Origin: an uncultured Olsenella sp.
GTDB taxonomy: Bacteria > Actinomycetota > Coriobacteriia > Coriobacteriales > Atopobiaceae
Assembly: GCA_937900605.1 (NCBI GenBank)
Contig: CALCDK010000122.1
Span: forward strand, 1-12,130
Length of the DNA: 12,130 bases
Reading direction: 5' to 3'
This document shows, in pieces, positions 1 through 5,741 of the stretch (positions are counted from its first letter, which is position 1; every line of letters starts with the position of its first letter). The notes beneath the pieces were generated by a model. It had not been told where the DNA came from and ran no database searches. It worked only from the letters and a program-made list of their open reading frames with translations. The translations under genes were made by a program, and so were the position numbers.

Positions 1-2
1 GC

Positions 3-101
3 TGCCGCGCGAGCCTCGCCTTCTACAACGACAAGTCCGACGTCGACCGCCTGGTCGACGCCCTCACCACGGTTTGGCAGGTGTTCAATGGCTGTAACTG
101 A
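3..101 (+). CDS. sufS: Cysteine desulfurase SufS, C-terminal end only
   Basis: Only the last 32 residues are inside the window; the gene enters from the left edge and ends at the TGA at 99-101. The tail reads RASLAFYND, then KSDVDRLVDAL, then VWQVF, which matches the C-terminus of the SufS/CsdA class of PLP-dependent cysteine desulfurases (typically R.S.A.YN...D.D.L..AL). These enzymes take sulfur from L-cysteine and hand it to SufU for Fe-S cluster assembly in the cytoplasm. The PLP lysine and active-site cysteine lie outside the window and cannot be checked. The assignment rests on this tail and on sufU starting inside it: the two genes overlap by 14 bases, a strong sign of translational coupling. 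Confidence 0.8.
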   Translation, partial: CRASLAFYNDKSDVDRLVDALTTVWQVFNGCN

Positions 102-552
102 CCTCTACAACGCCGAGTTCATGGACCACGTGTCCCACCCGGACTACAAGTACGAGCTCGAGGACGCCGACTGCACGCACGAGGGGGTCAACCCCTCCTG
201 CGGCGACGAGCTCACCTTCGGCGTGCGCTTCGCCGACGACGGCACCATCGAGGAGGCCGCGTTCACCGGCCACGGCTGCGCGATCAGCCAGGCCTCGGCC
301 GACATCATGAGCGACCTCATGGTGGGCAGGACCCCGCAGGAGGCGCGCGAGCTGTGCGCCCTGTTCATGGCCATGGTGCGCGGCGAGAAGGACGACGACG
401 CCACCATGGACGCCCTCGAGGACGCGGCGCTGCTGCGCGACATCGCGCACATGCCCGCGCGCGTGAAGTGCGCCGAGCTCGCGTGGCGCACCCTCGACGA
501 GATGCTCGCCGACCGCGAGGGCGGCAAGGCAGACGACGGCGCCGAGGCCTAG
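88..552 (+). CDS. sufU: SufU, zinc-dependent sulfur acceptor for SufS
   Basis: A 154-residue protein of normal SufU length. SufU receives persulfide sulfur from SufS and passes it to the SufBCD scaffold; it resembles IscU but binds Zn. The expected ligand set is visible: Cys38 and Asp40 in NPSCGD, Cys64 in GHGCAIS, and Cys128 in RVKCAELAW. The roughly 20-residue insertion between the second and third cysteines that separates SufU from IscU is present (about residues 80-120, including a charged GEKDDD stretch). The start at 88 lies within sufS, so translation is probably coupled. The last 14 residues are acidic and glycine-rich and look disordered. The Rrf2 regulator follows after 31 bases, so sufS-sufU-rrf2 is probably one transcript. 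Identification is secure; the sulfur-transfer role follows from the family. Confidence 0.95.
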   Translation: MAVTDLYNAEFMDHVSHPDYKYELEDADCTHEGVNPSCGDELTFGVRFADDGTIEEAAFTGHGCAISQASADIMSDLMVGRTPQEARELCALFMAMVRGEKDDDATMDALEDAALLRDIAHMPARVKCAELAWRTLDEMLADREGGKADDGAEA

Positions 553-583
553 CGCCGCGGCAGGAACCGGGAGTGATGCAACG

Positions 584-1024
584 ATGGCAGGCATGTTCTC
601 GACCAAGGGCATGTACGCGCTCAGGGCGATGGCTGACCTGGCCTCCCACGATGGCTGGGTGTCGCTGGGGGAGGTCTCCCGGCGCCAGAACATCTCCCGC
701 AAGTACCTCGAGCAGGTCATCTCGCTCATGCACAAGGCCGGCTTCGTTCGCAGCCAGCGCGGAAAGGGCGGCGGCTACCAGCTGACCCGCAGGCCCGAGG
801 AGTACACCCTCGGCGAGCTGCTCCGCGCCGCAGAGGGGTCCCTCGCGCCCGTGAGCTGCCTGGACTGCTCCAACGAGAGCCTGTGCCCCCAGCAGGCCAC
901 GTGCAGCACCGTGGGCGTCTGGCGCGACCTGGGCAAGGTGACCGCAAGCTACCTGGACTCCAAGACCCTCGCCGACCTCGTGCCCGAGGGCGACGACGGG
1001 GAGGACGGCTGCACCCTGCGCTGA
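584..1024 (+). CDS. Rrf2-family regulator with IscR-like cysteines
   Basis: A 146-residue Rrf2 protein. Residues 1-80 form the winged-helix DNA-binding domain, with the typical opening FSTKGMYALRAMADLA, helix-turn-helix region about 28-55 (ISRKYLEQVI) and wing RGKGGGYQLTR. After the dimerisation helix there are cysteines at 92, 95, 101 and 107; C95-X5-C101-X5-C107 has the spacing of the [2Fe-2S] ligands of IscR, and C92 and C143 are additional. CymR-type members lack this set, so an Fe-S or redox-sensing role is likely. The gene sits just after sufS-sufU, and the natural inference is that it regulates the suf operon. The start at 584 is chosen over the ATG at 593 because GGGAG at 569-573 is 10 bases upstream. 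IscR, SufR and NsrR-type roles cannot be separated by eye. Confidence 0.9.
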   Translation: MAGMFSTKGMYALRAMADLASHDGWVSLGEVSRRQNISRKYLEQVISLMHKAGFVRSQRGKGGGYQLTRRPEEYTLGELLRAAEGSLAPVSCLDCSNESLCPQQATCSTVGVWRDLGKVTASYLDSKTLADLVPEGDDGEDGCTLR

Positions 1025-1092
1025 CGCCCCGGCGAGAGGCGCTCGGGCCCCGCCGCCATGGCGACGTTCCCCACGATGATGGCCCCACGACG

Positions 1093-1129
1093 AAGGCCCG
1101 GCCCCACCACGACGGTGGGACCGGGCCTT
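1093..1129. terminator. Bidirectional hairpin terminator between rrf2 and fba
   Basis: Two 16-base arms (1093-1108 AAGGCCCGGCCCCACC; 1114-1129 GGTGGGACCGGGCCTT) flank a 5-base loop. The single non-match is C/A on the plus transcript and a G-U wobble on the minus transcript, so the helix is complete for fba and nearly complete for rrf2. The T-tract is short (TTCTC on plus). It sits between two convergent genes, about 70 bases after rrf2 and 48 beyond the fba stop, where a shared terminator is expected. Confidence 0.75.
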
Positions 1130-1142
1130 CTCGCCAGCTCGT

Positions 1143-1167
1143 GTGCCGGCGCGCGGGGCGCCGGCAC
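1143..1167. terminator. Second hairpin in the fba 3' untranslated region
   Basis: A perfect 10-bp stem (GTGCCGGCGC at 1143-1152; GCGCCGGCAC at 1158-1167) with a 5-base loop, starting 10 bases after the fba stop codon. There is no T-tract on either strand, so it may protect the 3' end of the fba transcript or assist the neighbouring hairpin at 1093-1129 rather than terminate alone. Confidence 0.5.
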
Positions 1168-1176
1168 GGGCATGGG

Positions 1177-2049
1177 CTAGTTCCAGCCCTTGCCGTCGGA
1201 GCCGAACTGCCTCATGAGCTCCATGGTGCGGGCCTTGATGGCGTCGCGTCCGGGCTTGAGGACCTTGCGCGGGTCATAGCCCTTGCCGTCGACGTCCTTG
1301 CCGGCCATGATGTAGTCGTGGACGGCGTGAGTGAAGGCGAGCTGCAGGTCGGTGTTGATGTTGAGCTTGCAGATGCCCAGCTCGATGGACTTGTTGATCT
1401 GGTCCTCGGGGATGCCGGTGCCGCCGTGGAGGACGAGCGGCAGGTGGCCGACCTTCTCCTTGATGGCCGCGAGCTGGTCGAAGGACAGGCCCTCCCAGTT
1501 AGCAGGGTAGATGCCGTGGATGTTGCCGATGCCGCAGGCCAGGAAGTCGACGCCCAGCTCGGCGATCTGCCTGCACTGCTCGGGGTCGGCCAGCTCGCCC
1601 TTGGCGGTGATGCCGTCCTCGGTGCCGCCGATGCCACCGACCTCGGCCTCGACGGAGATGCCCCTGGCGTGGGCGTACTTCACGATCTCGGCGGTGCGCT
1701 CGAGGTTGATGTCGAAGCTGGCCTCGTGAGAGCCGTCGTACATGACGGAGGTGAAGCCGGCGTCGATGCACTTGAAGACGTCCTCGTAGGTGCCGTGGTC
1801 GAGGTGAAGGGCCACGGGCACGGTGATGTTCTTGTCCTCGACGAGGTCACGGACGATGTCGGCGACCACGCGGTAGCTGGTCTGCCACTTGCCGGCGCCG
1901 GCGGAGCACTGGATGATGACCGGGGACTGGAGCTCCTCGGCAGCGTCGAGGATGGCGGTGGCCCACTCGAGGTTGTTGGTGTTGAACGCGCCGATGGCGT
2001 AGTGGCCCCTCTCGGCGGCCTGGAGCATGGCAGTTGCGTTGACGAGCAT
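1177..2049 (-). CDS. fba: Class II fructose-1,6-bisphosphate aldolase
   Basis: A 290-residue Zn-dependent aldolase (FBA/GatY/KbaY class), which cleaves fructose-1,6-bisphosphate to dihydroxyacetone phosphate and glyceraldehyde-3-phosphate in glycolysis and runs in reverse in gluconeogenesis. Visible landmarks: HLDHG at 82-86 (Asp84 catalytic, His85 Zn ligand), VEAEVGGIGG at 133-142, GNIHG at 175-179 (His178), HGGTG at 208-212 (His208) and NINTD at 230-234, which binds substrate phosphate/cation. Length and motifs are normal. The reading frame stays open far upstream, but the start at 2049 is supported by GGAGGT four bases before it; the in-frame ATG at 2061 overlaps that site. The gene is monocistronic, convergent with rrf2. 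Tagatose- or sulfo-sugar bisphosphate aldolase activity cannot be fully excluded by eye, but no such pathway genes are nearby. Confidence 0.93.
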   Translation of the reverse strand: MLVNATAMLQAAERGHYAIGAFNTNNLEWATAILDAAEELQSPVIIQCSAGAGKWQTSYRVVADIVRDLVEDKNITVPVALHLDHGTYEDVFKCIDAGFTSVMYDGSHEASFDINLERTAEIVKYAHARGISVEAEVGGIGGTEDGITAKGELADPEQCRQIAELGVDFLACGIGNIHGIYPANWEGLSFDQLAAIKEKVGHLPLVLHGGTGIPEDQINKSIELGICKLNINTDLQLAFTHAVHDYIMAGKDVDGKGYDPRKVLKPGRDAIKARTMELMRQFGSDGKGWN

Positions 2050-2111
2050 GTTGACCTCCATAAGTGTGCGGTGCACGGAAGAACAATACGTGGCAATGAT
2101 ACCCCCATGGA

Positions 2112-2135
2112 GCGCTTCGGAGGCACTCGAAGCGC
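2112..2135. promoter_or_regulatory. Perfect palindrome upstream of fba, candidate operator
   Basis: Arms GCGCTTCG (2112-2119) and CGAAGCGC (2128-2135) pair perfectly around an 8-base spacer. On the minus strand a possible -10 element TATCAT lies at 2101-2096, so the palindrome would cover the -35 region of an fba promoter, and no convincing -35 is seen. This arrangement suits a dimeric repressor or activator. The -10 call is weak. Confidence 0.4.
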
Positions 2136-2273
2136 ATTTTGGCAGCACCCGATGGCCGAGAAGGTCCCACACGGTTCGAATTGGTTTCAGATTCAGAGCG
2201 CTGTGAGCGCCTGCAGGCCCGTGCGGTTTGCGTGACGTCCGAGACGGGCGCACCCGGAGGGCGGCTGGCACGG

Positions 2274-2292
2274 GTAAGGAAACTGTAAGGAA
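2274..2292. repeat. 8-bp direct repeat with 11-bp period before the 2335 gene
   Basis: GTAAGGAA occurs at 2274-2281 and again at 2285-2292, one helical turn apart, 43 bases before the GTG at 2335. Response regulators of the OmpR/PhoB class often bind direct repeats with this 11-bp period. The second copy lies close to the purine-rich ribosome-binding region, so chance similarity is possible. Confidence 0.3.
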
Positions 2293-2334
2293 GTCCCCGC
2301 CACGGTCGCGGGACGTCGGACGGAAGGGAGCCAC

Positions 2335-3267
2335 GTGGCAGCAGGGCGCAACAGGGAGACGAGCGACGGCGAGAGGCGCGCCGGGCTTCTCGACGGCCTG
2401 TCGGCCGCGCAGGTGGCGGCCAGCGGCCTCGCCGCGGCGACGTCGTTCGCCCTCGCGTCGAGGATCGGCATCGCCGGCTCGATCATCGGCGTCGCGGTAA
2501 GCGCGGTCGCGTCCGTCGTGGCGTCGCAGGTCTACCGCAACCTCTTCGACGCGTCGGCCCGCAAGCTCCGCGCGCTGGGCTCCGACGCCGCAGGGGACGT
2601 CGCCGCCGGTGACGGCGGCCAGGGCCCGCGGGCCCGCGACGCGGCCGGAGCCGCCGCGGCCGACGCCGCCACGCGCGCCGGGGCCGCGGCCGCACGCCCG
2701 CGCACGCCCTCCGAGCTTGCCGGGAGCGCCCACGACCGCACCGTCGGCGGCAGACGCATCGCCCCGGCCGAGGTCCGCATCGCCGCCCACGAGCGCGAGC
2801 AGCGCCGCCTGCGCCGCCGCGCGGCCGTCGCCGCCGTCGTCGGGGTGGTCGCCGTCGCCGCGAGCGCACTCGTGGTGAGCGCCGCCACGCACGGCGAGGG
2901 CCTGGGCTCGCGCCCCGAGCCCATCGTTCAGGTCGCGCCGCAGCCCGACCGCGACGTCGCCGCGGACCAAGCCGAGGCGGCCGGCTCGACCCAGGTCGAC
3001 CCGCAGGCCGCACCGGCCCCGGACTCCGGGGACGCGGCTCACGACCAGGGCGCCTCTCCCCAACCGTCCGACGGCGACGGGAGCGCCCCGCAGGCCCAGG
3101 GCCCCGACGGCGGCGCGCAGGCCCCCTCCGAGGGGCCCGAGCCCGTCCCCTCCCGCCCGGACGCCGACGACGGCGCCATGCGCCCGGACGGCTCGCGCCC
3201 CACGTCGCCCGACGCCGCACAGGGCGACCACGGCTCCCAAGCCGCACCGGGCACGCAAGCGAACTAA
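2335..3267 (+). CDS. Unrecognised membrane protein with disordered Pro/Asp/Ala tail
   Basis: A 310-residue protein that I do not recognise. Residues 24-42 and 44-67 are small-residue-rich and hydrophobic (AASGLAAATSFALAS, then GSIIGVAVSAVASVVASQV), split by Arg43; residues 68-162 are polar, Ala/Arg/Asp-rich and end in a basic cluster (EREQRRLRRR); residues 163-185 form a clear membrane helix (AAVAAVVGVVAVAASALVV). The rest, about 190-310, is low complexity, rich in Pro, Asp, Gln, Ala and Ser, with no cysteine and no globular pattern. The basic cluster before the last helix suggests the middle region is cytoplasmic and the tail outside. It could be a cell-envelope or wall-spanning protein. The GTG start has GGAAGGGAG four bases upstream. 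The coding frame is supported by the hydrophobic segments and by strong third-position GC. The M18 gene follows 46 bases downstream. Confidence 0.7.
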   Translation: MAAGRNRETSDGERRAGLLDGLSAAQVAASGLAAATSFALASRIGIAGSIIGVAVSAVASVVASQVYRNLFDASARKLRALGSDAAGDVAAGDGGQGPRARDAAGAAAADAATRAGAAAARPRTPSELAGSAHDRTVGGRRIAPAEVRIAAHEREQRRLRRRAAVAAVVGVVAVAASALVVSAATHGEGLGSRPEPIVQVAPQPDRDVAADQAEAAGSTQVDPQAAPAPDSGDAAHDQGASPQPSDGDGSAPQAQGPDGGAQAPSEGPEPVPSRPDADDGAMRPDGSRPTSPDAAQGDHGSQAAPGTQAN

Positions 3268-3271
3268 CAAG

Positions 3272-3277
3272 TAGAAT
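3272..3277 (+). promoter_or_regulatory. Possible -10 element for the M18 gene
   Basis: TAGAAT at 3272-3277 resembles a sigma-70 -10 box, 36 bases before the ATG at 3314. No good -35 lies 16-18 bases upstream, which would fall inside the end of the preceding gene. The region 3260-3300 is AT-rich compared with its surroundings. Read-through from the 2335 gene is the alternative. Confidence 0.3.
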
Positions 3278-3313
3278 CGACCTGTTCGAGCAAACACGAG
3301 GAAAGGAACGCAC

Positions 3314-4705
3314 ATGGAGCGACCCTGCGCCTGGAAGGACTACGACGAGGAGCAGCTCGACGCGCTGCACTACCTCTGCGAGGGCTACAAGGCCTTCATC
3401 TCCGACAACAAGACCGAGCGCGAGTGCAGCGACGCGGCCGTGCGCCTGGCCGAGGAGGCCGGCTACGAGCCCCTCTCCGCCCGCATCGCCATCGGCGCGC
3501 CCCTGGTCGCCGGCGACAAGGTCTACGCCGTCAACCGCAACAAGGGCGTCATGCTGCTGCACATGGGCACCCAGCCGCTGACCGCGGGCCTCAACATCCT
3601 GGGCGCCCACATCGACTCCCCGCGCCTCGACGTCAAGCAGAACCCCGTCGACGAGAAGAACGAGCTCGTCACGCTGGACACCCACTACTACGGCGGCATC
3701 AAGAAGTACCAGTGGGTCACCATGCCGCTGGCCATCCACGGCGTCGTCGCCCTCAAGGACGGCAGCGTCGTCAACGTCGCCGTGGGCGAGGACGAGTCCG
3801 ACCCCGTCTTCTGCATCACCGACCTTCTCCCCCACCTGGGCGGCGAGCAGATGTCCAAGAAGGCCGCCGAGGTCGTCGACGGCGAGATGCTCGACGTCCT
3901 GGTGGGCAACCGCCCGCTGGTCGTCGAGGGCGACGACGAGGAGAAGAGCCCCGTCAAGGCCAACTTCCTCGCCATCCTCAAGGAGCAGCTCGGCATCGAG
4001 GAGGAGGACCTGCTCTCCGCGGAGCTCGAGGTCGTCCCCGCCGGCGCCGCGCGCGACCTGGGCTTCGACCGCTCGATGATCCTGGGCTACGGCCAGGACG
4101 ACCGCGTCTGCTCCTACACCAGCCTCGTCGCCCAGCTCGACTGCAAGGAGCCCGAGCGCACCGCCGTCACCCTGCTGGTCGACAAGGAGGAGATCGGCTC
4201 GGTCGGCGCCACCGGCATGACCAGCCACTTCTTCGAGGACACCATGGCCGAGGTGCTCGAGCTGGCCGGCCTGGGCGGCTCCATCAACCTGCGCCGCTGC
4301 CTCGCCAACTCCAACATGCTCTCCAGCGACGTCTCCGCGGGCTTCGACCCCAACTTCGCGAGCGTCTTCGAGCCCAAGAACGCGGCGTTCCTGGGCCACG
4401 GCCTGACCTTCAACAAGTACACCGGCTCCCGCGGCAAGGGCGGCTCCAACGACGCCGACGCCGAGTACGTGGCCACCATCCGCCGCGTCATGGACGAGGG
4501 CGGCGTGCACTTCCAGACCGCCGAGCTCGGCAAGGTCGACGCCGGCGGCGGCGGCACCATCGCCTACATCCTGGCCACCTACGGCATGAACGTCATCGAC
4601 TGCGGCGTGCCCGTGCTCTCCATGCACGCGCCCTGGGAGGCCACGAGCAAGGCCGACGTCTACGAGGCCTACCGTGGCTACCAGGAGTTCCTGAAGCTCG
4701 CCTAG
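3314..4705 (+). CDS. M18 family metallo-aminopeptidase
   Basis: A 463-residue dinuclear-metal aminopeptidase of the M18 family (aspartyl aminopeptidase / aminopeptidase I class). It removes N-terminal residues, often acidic or neutral, from peptides in the cytoplasm. Expected motifs in order: GAHIDSPR (His99, metal ligand; Asp101), GYGQDDRVCSYTS (Asp262/Asp263), LLVDKEEIGSVGATG (Glu292/Glu293, catalytic base and metal ligand), SSDVSAGFDPNF (Asp339) and MHAPWEATSKAD (His438). The insert between the first and second metal ligands matches the family's dimerisation domain (about 110-255). Length is normal. The ATG at 3314 is preceded by GAGGAAAGGAACG, a good ribosome-binding site. A terminator follows, so this is the last gene of its transcript. 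The substrate class is inferred from family only. Confidence 0.95.
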   Translation: MERPCAWKDYDEEQLDALHYLCEGYKAFISDNKTERECSDAAVRLAEEAGYEPLSARIAIGAPLVAGDKVYAVNRNKGVMLLHMGTQPLTAGLNILGAHIDSPRLDVKQNPVDEKNELVTLDTHYYGGIKKYQWVTMPLAIHGVVALKDGSVVNVAVGEDESDPVFCITDLLPHLGGEQMSKKAAEVVDGEMLDVLVGNRPLVVEGDDEEKSPVKANFLAILKEQLGIEEEDLLSAELEVVPAGAARDLGFDRSMILGYGQDDRVCSYTSLVAQLDCKEPERTAVTLLVDKEEIGSVGATGMTSHFFEDTMAEVLELAGLGGSINLRRCLANSNMLSSDVSAGFDPNFASVFEPKNAAFLGHGLTFNKYTGSRGKGGSNDADAEYVATIRRVMDEGGVHFQTAELGKVDAGGGGTIAYILATYGMNVIDCGVPVLSMHAPWEATSKADVYEAYRGYQEFLKLA

Positions 4706-4744
4706 CTCCACCACGCGCACATCCCGCGTCACATCGACGCGATC

Positions 4745-4790
4745 GGGGGCCCGTCGCCCGGCACATGCCGGCGGCGGGCCCTCCCCTTTC
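4745..4790 (+). terminator. Intrinsic terminator after the M18 gene
   Basis: GGGCCCGTCGCCCGGCA (4747-4763) pairs with TGCCGGCGGCGGGCCC (4766-4781), with one G-U wobble and one bulged C; the innermost pairs probably open to give a larger loop. It is followed by TCCCCTTTC. It begins 40 bases after the aminopeptidase stop. Confidence 0.7.
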
Positions 4791-4955
4791 GAGCGGGACA
4801 CGACGAGAGGCGCAACGGCCCCGGATGCGACCCGGACGAGGGACCCAATGGCCCCGGATGCGACCCGGACGCCGCACACGGGAGCGGGCCCGCGCCGCCA
4901 CGAGGGGACACGGGCCCGCAGGAGGGGCAGTGCGATCGCGCAGACAGGGACTGCG
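4791..4955. repeat. Gene-free stretch with 22-bp direct repeat and a hairpin
   Basis: No supportable gene lies here. A 22-bp sequence (GGCCCCGGATG followed by CGACCCGGACG) occurs at 4817-4838 and identically at 4850-4871, a 33-bp period; the preceding four bases CAAC/CAAT also nearly match. There are only two copies. Because 33 is a multiple of three, translated frames look repetitive, but no start with a ribosome-binding site exists. The function is unknown; it looks like a small local duplication. Confidence 0.7.
4884..4919 (-). terminator. Possible terminator hairpin for the thi operon
   Basis: GCGGGCCCG (4884-4892) and CGGGCCCGC (4911-4919) pair perfectly around an 18-base loop, 36 bases past the stop of the ABC ATPase gene on the minus strand. 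No T-tract follows on that strand, so efficiency is doubtful. Confidence 0.45.
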
Positions 4956-5741
4956 CTAGCCAAGCAGTGACATCACCTGGCGCTTGGCGTCCAGGAAGCG
5001 GTCGGTGAGCTCGAAGTCCGTCTCGCCGGCCACGTGCGCCACGCGGACCTCGCCGGCCACGTGGCTCGGCTCGCCCGCGGAGGGGCTGCCGGCCAGCACG
5101 TAGATGCGGCTGGCCATGCTGACGGCCTCGTCGACGTCGTGCGTGATGACGAGCGCCGAGAGCCCCAGCTCGTGTGCCATCTGACAGAACCAGCGGCGGA
5201 TCTCGACGCGCGTGAGGGCGTCGAGCGCCGAGAAGGGCTCGTCGAGCAGCGTCACGTCGCGGCCCATGAGGTAGGTGCGCAGGAACGCGGCGCGCTGCCT
5301 CATGCCGCCCGACAGCTCGCTGGGCCACTTCCCCTCGCAGCCCGACAGGCCGAAGCGCTCGAAGAGCGGCTCGGCGGTCCTGCGGGCCTCGGCGCGCGGG
5401 GTCCCCGCGATGACGAGGGGCAGGCAGACGTTGTCGACGATCCTCAGGCTGGGGAGCAGCAGGTCCTTCTGGAGCATGTAGCTGACGCTGCCGGGCCGGC
5501 CGGTCACGTCACGGCCGTGCAGGAGCACCCTGCCCTCGGCGGGGCTCGGGAGCCCCGCGAGGGCGGGCAGGATGGTGGTCTTGCCGCAGCCGGAGCGGCC
5601 GACGAGGCAGACCACCTCGTCGCGTCCGACGTGCAGGGTCACGCCGCGCACGACCTCGTGGCCGGCCTCCCACGCCAGCGTGAGGCCACGGGCCTCGAGC
5701 GCCGGCGCGCAGCTGGCGACGTCCTTCTCGCCGTCGGACAT
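4956..5741 (-). CDS. thiZ: ABC transporter ATPase, thiamine-precursor uptake (ThiZ-like)
   Basis: A 261-residue nucleotide-binding subunit of the nitrate/sulfonate/taurine/thiamine-precursor importer class. Walker A GRSGCGKT at 48-55, Q-loop Gln91 in MLQKDLLLPSL, signature LSGGMRQR at 143-150, Walker B VTLLDEP at 163-169, D-loop SALD, and switch His201 in ITHDVDEA are all intact. The MLQKDLLLP form of the Q-loop is usual in ThiZ/SsuB/TauB. The start at 5741 shares one base with the stop of the binding-protein gene (TGATG), and no separate ribosome-binding site is evident, so translation should be coupled. The substrate is inferred from the TPP riboswitch and ThiY-like partner. The frame stays open upstream to 6152, but that extension overlaps the binding-protein gene and is not coding. 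Confidence 0.88.
   Translation of the reverse strand: MSDGEKDVASCAPALEARGLTLAWEAGHEVVRGVTLHVGRDEVVCLVGRSGCGKTTILPALAGLPSPAEGRVLLHGRDVTGRPGSVSYMLQKDLLLPSLRIVDNVCLPLVIAGTPRAEARRTAEPLFERFGLSGCEGKWPSELSGGMRQRAAFLRTYLMGRDVTLLDEPFSALDALTRVEIRRWFCQMAHELGLSALVITHDVDEAVSMASRIYVLAGSPSAGEPSHVAGEVRVAHVAGETDFELTDRFLDAKRQVMSLLG

Noticed and set aside
2198..2210. GCGCT-GTG-AGCGC short inverted repeat upstream of fba
   Set aside because: Five-base arms made of common GC strings are expected by chance in this composition and it is not placed on a recognisable promoter.
883..2235. 450-codon open frame on the plus strand
   Set aside because: It runs antisense to fba, whose catalytic motifs are unmistakable; the frame is open because of the strong third-position GC bias. 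Its translation is low complexity with no domain.
2050..3315. Upstream extension of the fba frame to about 712 residues
   Set aside because: The aldolase domain is complete from 2049 with a GGAGGT site; the extension is antisense to the membrane protein gene and has no recognisable content.
4813..4878. 33-bp periodic repeat as a CRISPR array or repeat-protein gene
   Set aside because: There are only two copies with an 11-base interval, far too short for a CRISPR spacer, no cas genes nearby, and no start codon with a ribosome-binding site.
2483..4963. 826-codon open frame on the minus strand
   Set aside because: It is antisense to the M18 aminopeptidase and part of the membrane protein gene, and shows the Val/Leu/Gly/Asp composition typical of antisense frames in high-GC genes.
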